Shown here in pieces: positions 35,982 through 45,790 of a DNA stretch of 64,000 bases. The notes below the pieces were generated by a model. The model ran no database searches. It saw nothing but the letters and a program-made list of their open reading frames with translations, and was not told the origin of the DNA. Every line of letters begins with the position of its first letter. Within the stretch, counting starts at the first letter, position 1. Made by a program: the position numbers and the translations under genes. Location: contig JANWZD010000016.1 in assembly GCA_025054935.1 (NCBI GenBank), forward strand, positions 1 through 64,000, written 5' to 3'. The DNA is from Dehalococcoidia bacterium. GTDB lineage: Bacteria; Chloroflexota; Dehalococcoidia; SpSt-223.

Positions 35982-36614
35982 CGGCCTCCTCCTCTCGGCG
36001 ACTGCCCACCCGCATTGTGCCGAATTGCGGCCCGAATGTCGCCCACTTGATGCGCTCTGTTCTCAAGAGCGAGAGATGTCCGGCGCGCGCAGGCAGACGT
36101 TTCACGCCGGCGCGAGAGCGGTGCCGATGTCATCGCCCGCCTCAAGGCCAGAGCGCGCCGGCCCCAGCACGCTTCGGCCGCGCTCGCCGCTCTCCTCTCC
36201 TGCGGCCGAGAGCGTGACGCCCCCTCGCGTTGAGGCGCTGACTCCCCGTCGCCCAGAGCGGGCGCACCTTCCCTGCCGGCAGAAAGGCGCGCGCCTGGCC
36301 CACCGTGTTCCGCCCGACCCTGGCCGACGCCCGCTCGCTGCGGCGGGCGACAACGCGCTCGGGTGAACTCCGGCGGGGCGGCAGGCAGTTCCCGGGAGCT
36401 GCGTGCTGCTGCTGCCGCTCAAGGGGCGAGGCGCACCGGGACCGTGCCGCTTGCGGCAGGGAGGACCGGGAGCGCGGTTCGGTCGTCGCCGAGGCAGGAC
36501 GGCGCCAATCGAAAAGAGGGCCGCGCTCCAGTATCGCCTGTCCCGTCGTGTACACTTCAAGCAGGCACGTTCCCGTAGAGAGAGGCGGGCGCCGATTGTG
36601 CGGCTCGGATCGGC
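35982..36614. other. Intergenic region upstream of lepA
   Basis: A 633 bp GC-rich region lying between divergent genes. A TACACT at 36551-36556 might be a -10 for lepA, with a leader of about 50 nt, but no clear -35 was seen. No gene is supported. Confidence 0.35.
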
Positions 36615-38444
36615 ATGGATCAGCGCTATATCCGCAATTTCTGCATCATCGCTCATATCGACCACGGCAAGTCAACCCTCGCGGATCGACTGCTTGAATA
36701 CACCGGCACCATAAGCGAGCGCGAGATGGAAGAGCAGGTGCTCGACTCGATGGACCTCGAGCGCGAGCGCGGCATCACCATCAAGCTGCATCCGCTCCGG
36801 ATGTATTACACCGCCAGCGACGGCATCGAATATGAACTGAACCTGATCGACACGCCGGGGCATGTCGACTTCACCTACGAGGTATCGCGCTCGCTCGCGG
36901 CGGCAGAGGGGGCGATCCTCGTCGTTGATGCCAGCCAAGGCATTCAGGCTCAGACCCTCTCGAACGTCTATCTCGCGCTGGAGAATGACCTCCACCTGAT
37001 CGCTGTCGTCAACAAGATCGACCTGCCGAATGCCGACCCCGAGAAGGTGATCCACGAGATCGAAGAGGTGATCGGGATCCCCCGCGAGGACATCATCCTC
37101 GCGAGCGCAAAGGAAGGACGAGGCACGCGGGAGATCTTGGAAGCGATCGTTCACAAAATTCCGCCGCCCGCCGGCAATCCAGATGCGCCGACGCGCGCGC
37201 TTATCTTCGACTCAAAGTATGACCCCTACAAGGGCGTGATCGCGTATGTGCGCGTCGTCGATGGCAGGCTCGAACGGGGGCAGAAGCTGCTCCTGATGTC
37301 GAACCAGAAAGAGATCGAGCCGGTCGAGGTGGGCATCTTTCGCCCGGAGATGACGCCGGTCGATCGTCTCGAGGCGGGTGAATCGGGGTATGTCGCCACC
37401 GGCTTGAAGCAGGTGCGCGAGTGCCGCGTGGGCGATACGATCACGCTCGCGGAGACGCCGGCTGCCGAGCCCCTGCCGGGCTACCGACCTGCCAAGCCGA
37501 TGGTGTTTGCGGGGCTGTACCCCGTCGACGGCGCCGATTATCCGCTGCTTCGCGACGCCCTCGACAAGCTGAAGCTGAACGATGCGGCGCTCGTCTATGA
37601 GCCGGAAACCTCGGCGGCGCTCGGTTTCGGCTTTCGCTGCGGATTTCTCGGCCTGCTCCATATGGAGATCATTCAGGAGCGGCTCGAACGCGAGTACGGC
37701 CTGCAGCTCCTCGCCACCGCGCCGAGCGTCGAATATCACGTCACCAAGACCAACGGCGAGGTAGTGGTGGTGGACAACCCCGCCGACCTGCCGCACGGCT
37801 CCGTGATCCAAGAGATCGCCGAGCCGTGGATGACGATCACAATCATTGTTCCCGCGCGCTACATCGGCCAGATTATGGAGCTCGTCACCTCGCGACGCGG
37901 GGAGTTCGTCAAGATGGAGTATCTCGAATCGTCCGGCCGCTCCGATACGGTGGCGGGCGATCAGCGCGTCTTGCTGCAGTACGACATCCCGCTCAGCGAG
38001 ATCCTCGTCGACTTTTACGACCAGCTGAAGTCGCGGACACAGGGCTACGCCTCGCTCGACTATGCGTTCAAAGAGTATCGCGCCGGCCGGTTGGTGAAAC
38101 TGGACATTCTGGTCAACAATCAGCCGGTCGATGCTTTGTCGATCATCGTCGACGCCGGCTCTGCGTATGAGCACGGCAGGCAGCTCGTCGAGAAGCTCCG
38201 CGGGCTCATCCCGCGCCAGCTGTTCGATGTCCCCATTCAAGCGGCGATCGGCAGCCGCGTCATCGCCCGCGAGACCGTGCGGGCGCTGCGCAAAAATGTG
38301 CTCGACAAGTGCTACGGCGGCGATGTCACGCGCAAGCGCAAGCTGCTCGAGAAACAGGCCGCTGGCAAGAAGCGGATGAAGCGGATCGGGCAGGTGGAAA
38401 TCCCCCAAGAGGCGTTTCTTGCCGTTCTCCAGTTGAGCCGCTAG
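36615..38444 (+). CDS. lepA: Elongation factor 4 (LepA), ribosome back-translocating GTPase
   Basis: A 609-residue translational GTPase that acts on stalled ribosomes. The G domain shows [19 protein letters not shown] (G1), the RGITIK switch, [12 protein letters not shown] (G3), [12 protein letters not shown] (G4) and LASAKEGRG (G5). Domains II and III follow ([38 protein letters not shown]). The LepA-specific C-terminal domain ends with AKCYGGD-type [24 protein letters not shown] and [14 protein letters not shown], which separates it from EF-G. The start ATG 36615 fits homology, although its Shine-Dalgarno is weak. It is followed by a 269 bp gap to the convergent hemE with no recognised feature. 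Confidence 0.97.
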   Translation: MDQRYIRNFCIIAHIDHGKSTLADRLLEYTGTISEREMEEQVLDSMDLERERGITIKLHPLRMYYTASDGIEYELNLIDTPGHVDFTYEVSRSLAAAEGAILVVDASQGIQAQTLSNVYLALENDLHLIAVVNKIDLPNADPEKVIHEIEEVIGIPREDIILASAKEGRGTREILEAIVHKIPPPAGNPDAPTRALIFDSKYDPYKGVIAYVRVVDGRLERGQKLLLMSNQKEIEPVEVGIFRPEMTPVDRLEAGESGYVATGLKQVRECRVGDTITLAETPAAEPLPGYRPAKPMVFAGLYPVDGADYPLLRDALDKLKLNDAALVYEPETSAALGFGFRCGFLGLLHMEIIQERLEREYGLQLLATAPSVEYHVTKTNGEVVVVDNPADLPHGSVIQEIAEPWMTITIIVPARYIGQIMELVTSRRGEFVKMEYLESSGRSDTVAGDQRVLLQYDIPLSEILVDFYDQLKSRTQGYASLDYAFKEYRAGRLVKLDILVNNQPVDALSIIVDAGSAYEHGRQLVEKLRGLIPRQLFDVPIQAAIGSRVIARETVRALRKNVLDKCYGGDVTRKRKLLEKQAAGKKRMKRIGQVEIPQEAFLAVLQLSR

Positions 38445-38713
38445 CGCTCGTTGCGCCGGTCGCGCCCGCTGCCGCCCCAACCGAAGCCGTGTCGGCAGTC
38501 CCGAGTGCCCGGCGCTCCTGCCCGCAGCTCGGGCGGCGGTCGCCGCCAGCGCATGCCAGCAGCGGGGTCCGATGGTCCCGCACCGACGAGCTGCGCGCTA
38601 TTGCGCAGCCTCCCGCGCTCGGCGCCACGCGCAGGGGAGCTGGCGGCCGCGCAAACTGCCAGAATGCGGCGCGCCGCCGGTTGCTGCGCCGGCCTCGGGG
38701 CTGAGCGAGTGCG

Positions 38714-39736
38714 TTAGGCGGTCAGTTCGTGAACGAGCGCGACCGTCTCGCGCAGCGCCTCTGCCGACGTGCCGGGGAGGACGCCGCCGCCGAGATTGAC
38801 GATATGTCCCGGCCGACCGTCTGCCTCAGCGAGCAGGGCCGCGACGCCCTCGCGCAGCGGCGCGCCCCGGGTGAGCAGCAGGGTCGGGTCGAGGTTGCCC
38901 TGCACTGCCCGGCCTCCTCCGCGCTCCCAGGCGGTGCTGAGCGGCACGCGATAGTCGATGCCGAGCGCGTCTCCGCCGGCCGCGCTCATCGCTTCGAGAA
39001 GGTGCGCGTTGTTCGTTGCGAAGTGGATAGTCGGCGTGCCAGTCAGCGCGGCGAAGATCCGCGCGGTGTAGGGCGCTGCGAAGCGCATCCAGTCGTCGCG
39101 TGAGAGCACCCCTGCCAGCGAGTCGAACAGCTCGATCACGTGGGCGCCCGCGGCGACTTGGGCACGCAGGTGGCGAGCAGTCACCTCGGCGAGCGCGCTG
39201 AGCAGCGCGTCCCAGGCGGCGGGCTCGGTGCGCAGAAAGGCCTTTGTCACTCGCCAGTCGGCGGAGTGACCGCCTTCGATAAGGTAGGCGGCGACGGTGA
39301 AGGGTGCGCCGGCGAACCCGATGAGCGGCACCCGCTCTCCCAGCGCCCGTCGCGTCAGGCGGATGCCCTCGAGGACGTAGTCAAGGGCTGGCTCTGCTTC
39401 CTGAGGACGGAGCCGCTCGATATCGGCGAGCGAGCGGATGGGAGGGTCGACCCGTGGCCCGACCCCGGGGAGAATATCGAGCGCCGCCCCCATTGCTCGA
39501 GGAATGAGCAGAATGTCGGCGAAGAGGATCGCCGCGTCAACGCCGCACCGCTCCACAGGTTCGAGTGTCACCTCGGCGACGACCTCCGGCCGCTCGCACA
39601 TCTCGAGAAAGCGCAGCCGTTGCGCGATTGCGCTGAAGCGCGGCATCGCTCGCCCGGCCTGCCGGTGGAACCAGACCGGCGGCCGCGGGGTGGGGCGCCG
39701 TGCGAGCGCGCGGAGGAGCAGATGGTCTTCCTGCAC
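38714..39736 (-). CDS. hemE: Uroporphyrinogen decarboxylase
   Basis: HemE decarboxylates uroporphyrinogen III to coproporphyrinogen III in heme synthesis. The 340-residue protein has the N-terminal RQAGR motif (VWFHRQAGRAMPRF), the catalytic aspartate in AAILFADILLIP, GFAGAPFTVAAYLIEGG, VIELFDSLAG, and the C-terminal AVQGNLDP and HIVNLGGGVLPGTS. The start is GTG 39736, 5 nt after GGAGG; earlier in-frame starts would add an unrelated tail. Heme demand here is high because the act operon encodes at least six heme sites. It is divergent from the alpha/beta hydrolase gene (37 bp between starts). Confidence 0.95.
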   Translation of the reverse strand: MQEDHLLLRALARRPTPRPPVWFHRQAGRAMPRFSAIAQRLRFLEMCERPEVVAEVTLEPVERCGVDAAILFADILLIPRAMGAALDILPGVGPRVDPPIRSLADIERLRPQEAEPALDYVLEGIRLTRRALGERVPLIGFAGAPFTVAAYLIEGGHSADWRVTKAFLRTEPAAWDALLSALAEVTARHLRAQVAAGAHVIELFDSLAGVLSRDDWMRFAAPYTARIFAALTGTPTIHFATNNAHLLEAMSAAGGDALGIDYRVPLSTAWERGGGRAVQGNLDPTLLLTRGAPLREGVAALLAEADGRPGHIVNLGGGVLPGTSAEALRETVALVHELTA

Positions 39737-39764
39737 AGGAACCTCCGAGGTGTCTGCCACGCGA

Positions 39765-39793
39765 ATTGTGCCTATGATCCTGCCTGCCGTGAA
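39765..39793 (-). promoter_or_regulatory. Possible hemE promoter
   Basis: On the minus strand TTCACG (39788-39793) and CACAAT (39765-39770) are 17 bp apart, placing the start about 22 nt upstream of hemE GTG. It overlaps the first codons of the divergent hydrolase gene. Confidence 0.35.
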
Positions 39794-40697
39794 TAGACCG
39801 CCCGTCCTCCTCTTCGTCCAACATGGCTGGGCAGATCGTGCCCGCTCGCTGAGCGCCCTTGCGCGCCGGCTTGTCACTCCCACGACCACCGTGGTCAATC
39901 CGGACCTCGGCTTTTTTCAGACCTGGACGCGGATGGACCTCCTCGTCGACCGAGTAGAACGGGAGGCGGCCGCGGCGATCGCGGCCGCGCCGGGGTCGCT
40001 CATCCGTGTTGTCGGGCATTCGATGGGCGGGCTGATCTGGCTGGAAGTGCTGAACCGCCACCCGGAGTGGTGGACCCGCATCGATGGGGTGGTGCTCCTC
40101 GGCTCCCCTATCGGCGGTGCGCGCCTTGCGCATCTTGCTGATCCGCTCGATCTCACGATCGGGCGCGACCTTAAGGTAGACCGCCGGCCGCTGGCGAGCC
40201 AGCTGGCAAGGCGCATGCGCCTCCTCTCAATCGCGGGGAAGTCTGATGCTGCAGGGGATGGCGTTGTCCGCATTGCTGACGCCACGGCGCCTGGCATCCG
40301 GACTGTCGTTGTGCCGGGCGTGCCTCATCGCGATCTTCGGACGAGCCGGCCCGTTCTCCTCCTTGCCCGAGAGTTCTTCCGCAACCGGAAGACGACTATG
40401 CCGTCCCCGCAAACCCTCATCGCTCGGCTGCGCGCGATCCCAGGGATGACCGACAGTCGGCAGCGATCGATCTTCCTGCCTCCGCTTGCGGTGCTGTTCC
40501 GCGACGGCACAACGCTGCTCGCAGGCCGGACGGTGCTCGGGGTCACCGAGGTTGCTCTCGTCGCGCCGGCCGGCACGCCGCTGTACGCTGGCTACGTCGG
40601 CAAGGACGCCGTCGTTCACCTCCGCGCCGGCCTCGCGGCGATCGCCGCAGACTACGCGAGCGCTATCCTCTGGGCAGCGCAGCAGAGAGAGGGATGA
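39774..40697 (+). CDS. Alpha/beta hydrolase with a C-terminal extension
   Basis: A 307-residue serine hydrolase-like protein. The fold begins with PPVLLFVQHGWADRA (oxyanion-type HGW), and the nucleophile elbow is GHSMGGLIW (81-86). A possible acid follows near VVLLGSPIGG and the His in VPHRDLRTSRPV. The last 110 residues (from GMTDSRQRSIF) form an additional beta-rich domain (ALVAPAGTPLYAGYVGKDAVVHLRAG) not usual in simple hydrolases. The start may be ATG 39774 or GTG 39789. Its stop overlaps the next hydrolase gene by 4 nt. Lipase/esterase activity is only inferred. Confidence 0.8.
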   Translation: MILPAVNRPPVLLFVQHGWADRARSLSALARRLVTPTTTVVNPDLGFFQTWTRMDLLVDRVEREAAAAIAAAPGSLIRVVGHSMGGLIWLEVLNRHPEWWTRIDGVVLLGSPIGGARLAHLADPLDLTIGRDLKVDRRPLASQLARRMRLLSIAGKSDAAGDGVVRIADATAPGIRTVVVPGVPHRDLRTSRPVLLLAREFFRNRKTTMPSPQTLIARLRAIPGMTDSRQRSIFLPPLAVLFRDGTTLLAGRTVLGVTEVALVAPAGTPLYAGYVGKDAVVHLRAGLAAIAADYASAILWAAQQREG

Positions 40698-41689
40698 ACG
40701 TGCGGGGACAGCTCGTGCGCCGCCTCGGTATCGGGATTGCGGCGAGCTGCGCTGCCGGACTGGGCACCGCATGGCTGACGCGAGTTCGGACCGACCACCT
40801 CCGCAGTCGGCCGAACCCGGCGACCACCTATGACGAAGCGATGGCGCGCTTTCAGGCGCTGGCCGCGCTCGATGGACCCGCCGTCAACCCGGTCTGCCGA
40901 TCCGCATTGCTGACCCACGGGCGGCGCGTGCGGCGAGCGATCGTCTTCATTCACGGGATGACCAACTGCCCGGCGCAGTTCGAGCCGTTAGGCCGGTTGT
41001 TCTTCGAGCGCGGCTACAACGTGCTCCTGCCGCGCATGCCGCAGAATGGCTACGCTGACCGGATGACAACTGCGCTGTCCCGCCTGACCGCGGAGCAGCT
41101 GCGCGACTTTGCCGACCAGATCGCGGATATCGCGGCAGGGCTGGGAGAGGAGGCCATTGTCGCTGGCCTGTCAGCGGGCGGGGTGGTCGCTGCTTGGATC
41201 ACCCAGTTTCGCGCCGACATTGCGCGCACCGTCCTGATTGCGCCCTCGCTTGGGCTGGGCCGCTATCGCCCCACGCTTCAGCAGCTGCTGCTGCGGGCGC
41301 TCTTGCGGGTGCCGAACATCCAGACACAACGTCTCCGCCCCTTTGAAGATGGCCCGCCGTACAGCTACTACGGCTACTCAACGCGCGCCCTTGGCGAGGT
41401 GCTGCGCCTTGGGCTGGCGACAACGCGGGCGGCGCTCCAAGGACCGCCGGCCGTGCAGGACGTGATCGTCGTCACGAATGCTAACGACGCGGCTGTGAAC
41501 AACAATGTCACGCGCCGGCTCATCGCTCTCTGGCAGGCCCAGGGGCTCGAGCGCGTCACCTCCTATGACTTCCCGAAGCGTGCCGGTCTTGTCCATGACC
41601 TGATCGACATTCATCAGTCCAAGCAGCGGACCGACCTCGTCTATCCGACGCTGCTCGATCTGATCGACCGGCCGGCGGCGCGCGTCTGA
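40694..41689 (+). CDS. Alpha/beta hydrolase, membrane-anchored or secreted
   Basis: A 331-residue hydrolase. The N-terminus has a hydrophobic stretch (LGIGIAASCAAGLGTAWL) that may be a signal or anchor helix. The fold then shows AIVFIHGMTNCPAQF (oxyanion loop), NVLLPRMP and the nucleophile elbow GLSAGGVVAAW (158-163), with Ser160 as the expected nucleophile. The acid may lie near VTNANDAAVNNN and the His in GLVHDLIDIHQ. It overlaps the preceding hydrolase by 4 nt, so the two are one operon, but they share little beyond the fold. The substrate is not evident. Confidence 0.85.
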   Translation: MNVRGQLVRRLGIGIAASCAAGLGTAWLTRVRTDHLRSRPNPATTYDEAMARFQALAALDGPAVNPVCRSALLTHGRRVRRAIVFIHGMTNCPAQFEPLGRLFFERGYNVLLPRMPQNGYADRMTTALSRLTAEQLRDFADQIADIAAGLGEEAIVAGLSAGGVVAAWITQFRADIARTVLIAPSLGLGRYRPTLQQLLLRALLRVPNIQTQRLRPFEDGPPYSYYGYSTRALGEVLRLGLATTRAALQGPPAVQDVIVVTNANDAAVNNNVTRRLIALWQAQGLERVTSYDFPKRAGLVHDLIDIHQSKQRTDLVYPTLLDLIDRPAARV

Positions 41690-41699
41690 CGTCTCAGAC
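41684..41699 (+). terminator. Hairpin across the end of the second hydrolase gene
   Basis: GTCTGA-CGTC-TCAGAC forms a 6-bp stem with a 4-nt loop that includes the stop codon. No T-run follows, so intrinsic termination is uncertain. Confidence 0.3.
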
Positions 41700-43095
41700 C
41701 TGCCTGCGCGGAAAGCGCCCGACGCATTGCCCGCCGCGCTCTCTACGCGCAGGAGGCCGCTCCTTCCCTCCCGATGAGGGCCATGCTCATCAAGGGCGCG
41801 CCCGGCCGACCTCCGCGCTAACTGGACGGGGGCTGCACGTTCAGTTGGAGGACCATCGGGGTTCGGACAAGCGGTCTCGTCAAACGGACAGTCAGCTGGG
41901 GGCGGCGACGGGGGCGCGGGGCTTTTCTGCGCATGGTTGCCCTCGCGTATCGGAGACGGTGAGCGGCCAGACTATGACAAGTATATGTCAAATCACAGAC
42001 GAGGTGTGTAATTGATCTGTTAGCCTCGTAAATCCTCGGTGAAGTTCTCTTGCCGCTCCTCAGGCACCGCTCCGCGCGGGAGACCGCTCGTCTGGGCGTT
42101 ATGACGCCGCGCGGCGCGGCGGCGCTCGGAGGGAGGGCGCGACCTGCTCCGGCGCCCCAGCCGCGCCCTCGTTCGGGGAGAACGGACGGCGCAGCTCCTG
42201 AGCGCGCGCCTTCCCGGGGACGGTCGTGTCGGCGCCGACGGCTTGTCTTCCCCCTGCGCTTCGCTCCGGCACGCGCGCGACGCGGTCGCGTATCGTCCCG
42301 CTCCGCGATTGCAACCATTCGCTGGAGACAGCGGACGGCGACAAGGTCTTGCTTCGCGAGCTTTTCTGGCGGGAACTCAGCTTCGGCCAGACGCCTCGCC
42401 GACTTGCCCGCGGCAGGGCGCGTCAGCCGGCGCGTTGCTACAATCGCTCCTTGCGGCCGCGGTGCGCGTGAAGCAAGCGGTCGGTACGGATACGCCTCCA
42501 TGGAGCGAACCCAAGCGGGCTGGCGTCCCCGGACAACCCTGCAGCTGCCCGGCGCGCCGGCAGTCGGCCGCGGCGCACGGCGCAGCGCGCTTGCGGAGTG
42601 CAAACCGAGCTTCCTCGCGGTGATGGCGGGCGGCCTTGCAGGGCGCGGCGGCTCGGTCGTGCGTGGCCCCGCGATCACCCGCGTGATCGCCGCGAGCGGC
42701 GTCTTTCGCACTGGCGGGGCGGCTGGCGCTCGCAAAAGCAACTTCATCTTCTCGGGCGCGCTCGGGGCGCCGATTGCTCACCCTGTCGTCAACAGCCGCC
42801 CGGAAAGCAGTCCGAATGCCGGCGGCATAGCGGCTGCGGCCGTCCGCACGAGGCTGCTCTCCGGCGGCGCCGTCCGCTTCACGCAGGGGAGCACCGCCGG
42901 CGCGGCCGTTGGCAGGGGGACCGACAGCAGCGGCGCGAGCGCGCGCAACCAGCGAGGAGCATATTGGCTGACGAGACGGCAGCGCGTTGAGCGGGCGGCC
43001 GAGGGTGAGGTCGCGGTCTCCCGAGGGGCGTTCCTATCGCCTTGCTCGGCCAGCCGGCCGGTTGCCCGCGGGCAGCGCAGCGGGAGAAGGTGACA
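41690..43095. other. 1.4 kb gene-free stretch with an AT-rich island
   Basis: Frames of 300 or more codons are open on both strands, but they are Arg/Ala/Pro-rich and have no domain. At 41963-42040 the base composition drops to about half AT and holds a dyad at 41975-41990. The remainder is GC-rich and shows no recognised element. Confidence 0.4.
41975..41990. promoter_or_regulatory. Operator-like dyad TGACA-N6-TGTCA in an AT-rich island
   Basis: A perfect 5-bp inverted repeat TGACA/TGTCA with a 6-bp centre. A TGTAAT (42007-42012) follows 16 bp later, 5 of 6 to the -10 consensus, with no good -35. It could be a regulator site or promoter for an unrecognised transcript to the right. Confidence 0.35.
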
Positions 43096-45063
43096 ATGCC
43101 GATGAGCGACTATCCCCATGTCTTCTCGCCCTTCGATCTGGGCGGTATCCGGCTCAAAAACCGGATTTTCATCAGCGGCCATACGACGAATTTCGGCGAG
43201 AATACGCTGCCGAGCGATCGCGATGTCGCCTATCACGCCGAGCGCGCGAAAGGCGGCGTCGGACTGATCTTCACGGGCGGCATTCGCGTTCATCCGGCGA
43301 GCGTCGACCGGGCGCAGTGCATTGTCGCCTATGATGAGCGGGCACTGCCGCGTTTCCGGCAGATCACCGAGGCCGTCCATGCGCACGGCATCCCAATCTT
43401 CGCTCAAATCCTCCACACTGGGCGGCAGACGACAAACGTCCACCTGCGCATGCCGTCGTGGGCGCCCTCCCCGGTGCCGTGGTCGGCGACCGGCGCGATC
43501 CCGCATGAGATGACGCCGCGTGAGATGGAGGAGGTGAAGGATTCCTTCGTCTTCGCCGCTCAGCTTCTCGCGGATGCTGGCTACGACGGATTGGAGGTGC
43601 ATTTCGGGCATGGGCACCTCCTGCATCAATTTCTCTCGCCGGCGGTCAACAAGCGCCAAGACGACTACGGCGGCAGCGTCGAGAACCGGCTCCGCTTCCC
43701 GCTCGCCGTGCTTCGCGCCGTTCAGCAGGCAGTTGGCGATCGCATGGTGGTGGGCATTCGAGTCTCGGGGGATGAGCTCGTTCCCGGCGGCCTCGGCCTC
43801 GCGGAGAGCGTCGACCTGATCGCACGCATCCATCAGGCGGCGCCTGTCCAATTCATTAATGTCTCGGTGTCGGCGTACGCCTTGCCGAGCATCGGCTTTC
43901 ATGTCGCCGAGATGAACTATGGTCTTGCCCCCTTCCGCCACGTTGCCTTCGCCGTGCGCGAGGCGGTCCCCGACGTGCCCGTCTTCACGATCATTCGGTA
44001 TACCACCCTTGCTGCCGCCGAGGAGACGCTTGCGACCGGCAAGGTTGACCTTGTCGGGATGACGCGCGCCCACATGGCGGACCCTCATCTGATCAAGAAG
44101 ACAATCGAGGGACGCGAGGCGGAGATCCGTCCGTGCGTCTCCTGCAACTTCTGCATTGGTCAGCTTGCCAAGATGGTGCCGATCACCTGCATGATGAACC
44201 CGACGGTGGGCAAGGAGCGGGAATGGCCTGTTGATCCGCCCAAGACCGCCGCGCCGCGCCGAGTGTTGGTGGTCGGCGGCGGCCCCGCAGGACTGGAGGC
44301 AGCGCGCCTCGCCGCCGAGATGGGCCATCATGTCACTCTCTGGGAGCGGTCGGATGCGCTCGGCGGGCAGCTGCGGGTGGGGCAGCGGGGCGCCGGCCGG
44401 AGCGACCTCGGGCTCGCCATCGATTACTTCACCCGCCAGCTCGACCGGCTTGGCGTCGACGTTGTCCTCTCCTATGAGGCGACGCCAGAGCGGATCCGCG
44501 CCGCAGGGGCGGAGGTGGTCATTCTCGCGCTCGGTTCGACGCCAACCCCTCTTGTCATCGAGGGGTACGGGCCGGCGCCGACGGCGGCGGAGGTGCTCGC
44601 CGGCGACCTCGCTTCCTATGCCGGCCGCCGAGGGGTTGTCGTCGACTTGATCGGCAGCTGGGCAAGCGCCTCTGTGGCGGAGACCTTAGCGCGCGCTGGT
44701 GCGCAGGTCACCCTCGTCTCGCCCGGCGACGTCGTCTTCTGGGATATCAACATGTACAGCCGGGCAACAGCGATCGATCGGCTGGTCGCTCTCGGCGTCG
44801 TTCTTCGGATGTACCGCCGGCCGCTCCGCTATGAGCAGGGGGCGCTCCTCATCGGCGATGTGCTCTCCAGCATCGAGGAGCGTCTCGAAGGGGTGGAGTG
44901 GATCGTCGCCGTCACACCCAATACGCCGCAGGCGCTGCTTGCACGCGAGCTGGAGAACGAGATCCCCCAGCTGATCACGATCGGCGACATGCGCGCTCCG
45001 CGCTCCTTGCTCGAGGCGATCTACGAGGGACACGCCGCCGTTCGCGCTCTCAGCGCGGCGTAG
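43096..45063 (+). CDS. Old Yellow Enzyme / dienoyl-CoA reductase-type NADH:flavin oxidoreductase
   Basis: A 655-residue three-domain flavoenzyme. Residues 1-335 are an FMN TIM barrel (SPFDLGGIRLKNRI, QILHTGRQT, GYDGLEVHFGHGHLLHQFLSP, NKRQDDYGGSVENR). Cys347, 350, 353 and 365 form the C-x2-C-x2-C-x11-C [4Fe-4S] site. The C-terminal half has two Rossmann regions: RRVLVVGGGPAGLEAARLAAEMGH (FAD) and GVVVDLIGSWASASVAETLARAGAQVTLV (NAD). This layout is that of 2,4-dienoyl-CoA reductase and of trimethylamine dehydrogenase-type enzymes; the substrate cannot be chosen by eye. If it is a dehydrogenase, the ETF could be its electron acceptor. ATG 43096 follows GAGAAGGTGA; ATG 43102 is possible. Confidence 0.9.
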   Translation: MPMSDYPHVFSPFDLGGIRLKNRIFISGHTTNFGENTLPSDRDVAYHAERAKGGVGLIFTGGIRVHPASVDRAQCIVAYDERALPRFRQITEAVHAHGIPIFAQILHTGRQTTNVHLRMPSWAPSPVPWSATGAIPHEMTPREMEEVKDSFVFAAQLLADAGYDGLEVHFGHGHLLHQFLSPAVNKRQDDYGGSVENRLRFPLAVLRAVQQAVGDRMVVGIRVSGDELVPGGLGLAESVDLIARIHQAAPVQFINVSVSAYALPSIGFHVAEMNYGLAPFRHVAFAVREAVPDVPVFTIIRYTTLAAAEETLATGKVDLVGMTRAHMADPHLIKKTIEGREAEIRPCVSCNFCIGQLAKMVPITCMMNPTVGKEREWPVDPPKTAAPRRVLVVGGGPAGLEAARLAAEMGHHVTLWERSDALGGQLRVGQRGAGRSDLGLAIDYFTRQLDRLGVDVVLSYEATPERIRAAGAEVVILALGSTPTPLVIEGYGPAPTAAEVLAGDLASYAGRRGVVVDLIGSWASASVAETLARAGAQVTLVSPGDVVFWDINMYSRATAIDRLVALGVVLRMYRRPLRYEQGALLIGDVLSSIEERLEGVEWIVAVTPNTPQALLARELENEIPQLITIGDMRAPRSLLEAIYEGHAAVRALSAA

Positions 45064-45073
45064 CCGCTCGGTC

Positions 45074-45115
45074 GGGAACTTTTTCCCTCTCGGGTCGGGA
45101 AGAGCTCCTCTTCCC
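45074..45115 (+). terminator. Paired hairpins after the flavin oxidoreductase gene
   Basis: A small stem GGGAA-CTTT-TTCCC (45074-45087) is followed by an 8-bp stem GGGAAGAG-CTC-CTCTTCCC (45097-45115). The shared GGGAA/TTCCC sequences could pair alternatively. This may be a terminator or an attenuator before the gene at 45208; there is no strong T-run after the second stem. Confidence 0.4.
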
Positions 45116-45207
45116 TGCCGCACTGGGCAGTACCTATGCTCATCGTACCGCGGCAACGCCCCTTCCTCGAAAGGCCGACAGGGGAGCCGCGTTCTCGAGG
45201 AGGTTCT

Positions 45208-45750
45208 ATGGGACTGTTGGACCGACTGTTTGGACGACCGTCTGCCCAGCAGGCACCTTCGCCGCCGCCAGCGGGCGCGATGACCGACCAGCAGGCGATC
45301 GCCCGCTACCGCTACCTGCTCCAGACTGCGCCGCCTGAAGCGATCGAGCAGGCGCACCAAGAGGCGTTCGCCAAGCTGACCCCAGAACAGCGTGAACTGG
45401 TTCGCCGAGAGCTGAACGCCGTGGTGCCGCCGCACGAGCAGGCGACGAAAGATGACCCGGCGACACTCGCGCGCGTTGCCACCCGCGCCGAAATGCGCCA
45501 GCCGGGCACCCTCGAGCGTGCCTTCGGCGGCCGGGGGCCTGGCTTGGGGACGATGATCGGCGCCAGTCTCCTCTCGAGCATCGCCGGCGCCTTCATCGGC
45601 ACCATGATCGCTCAGCAGCTGCTGAGTGGATTCGGAGACCCCATGGCCATGGCCGAGACGGGGCCGCTCGCTGATGCAGGGGCAAGCGATCCCGGAGACG
45701 ACTCTCTCGATGCCGCCGACTTCGGCTTCGGCGATTTCGAGGAGTTCTAA
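45208..45750 (+). CDS. Hypothetical protein with duplicated domain (paralogue A)
   Basis: A 180-residue protein with GAGGAGG 5 nt before its ATG. The core, about residues 35-110, contains RYRYLLQTAPPEAIEQAHQEAFAKLTPEQRELV and DDPATLARVATRAEMRQPGTLERAFG. A Gly/Ala/Ser-rich stretch (GLGTMIGASLLSSIAGAFIGTMI) that could insert into or pack against a membrane follows, and then a very acidic tail (ASDPGDDSLDAADFGFGDFEEF). No known function was recognised; similar proteins are found as uncharacterised bacterial proteins. Its neighbour at 45791 has the same core, so the two may work together. Confidence 0.75.
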   Translation: MGLLDRLFGRPSAQQAPSPPPAGAMTDQQAIARYRYLLQTAPPEAIEQAHQEAFAKLTPEQRELVRRELNAVVPPHEQATKDDPATLARVATRAEMRQPGTLERAFGGRGPGLGTMIGASLLSSIAGAFIGTMIAQQLLSGFGDPMAMAETGPLADAGASDPGDDSLDAADFGFGDFEEF

Positions 45751-45790
45751 GTCGCGGCAACGAGGGCTGTGCCTCAAACGAGGGGAAGTC

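Noticed and set aside
42050-43093. 347-codon plus-strand frame in the 41.7-43.1 kb gap
   Set aside because: The composition is Arg/Ala/Gly/Ser with no domain or good ribosome binding site, and an equally long frame is open on the other strand. It is probably non-coding, though not excluded.
42778-44331. 517-codon minus-strand frame opposite the flavin oxidoreductase
   Set aside because: Antisense shadow; the plus strand carries unmistakable FMN, [4Fe-4S], FAD and NAD motifs.
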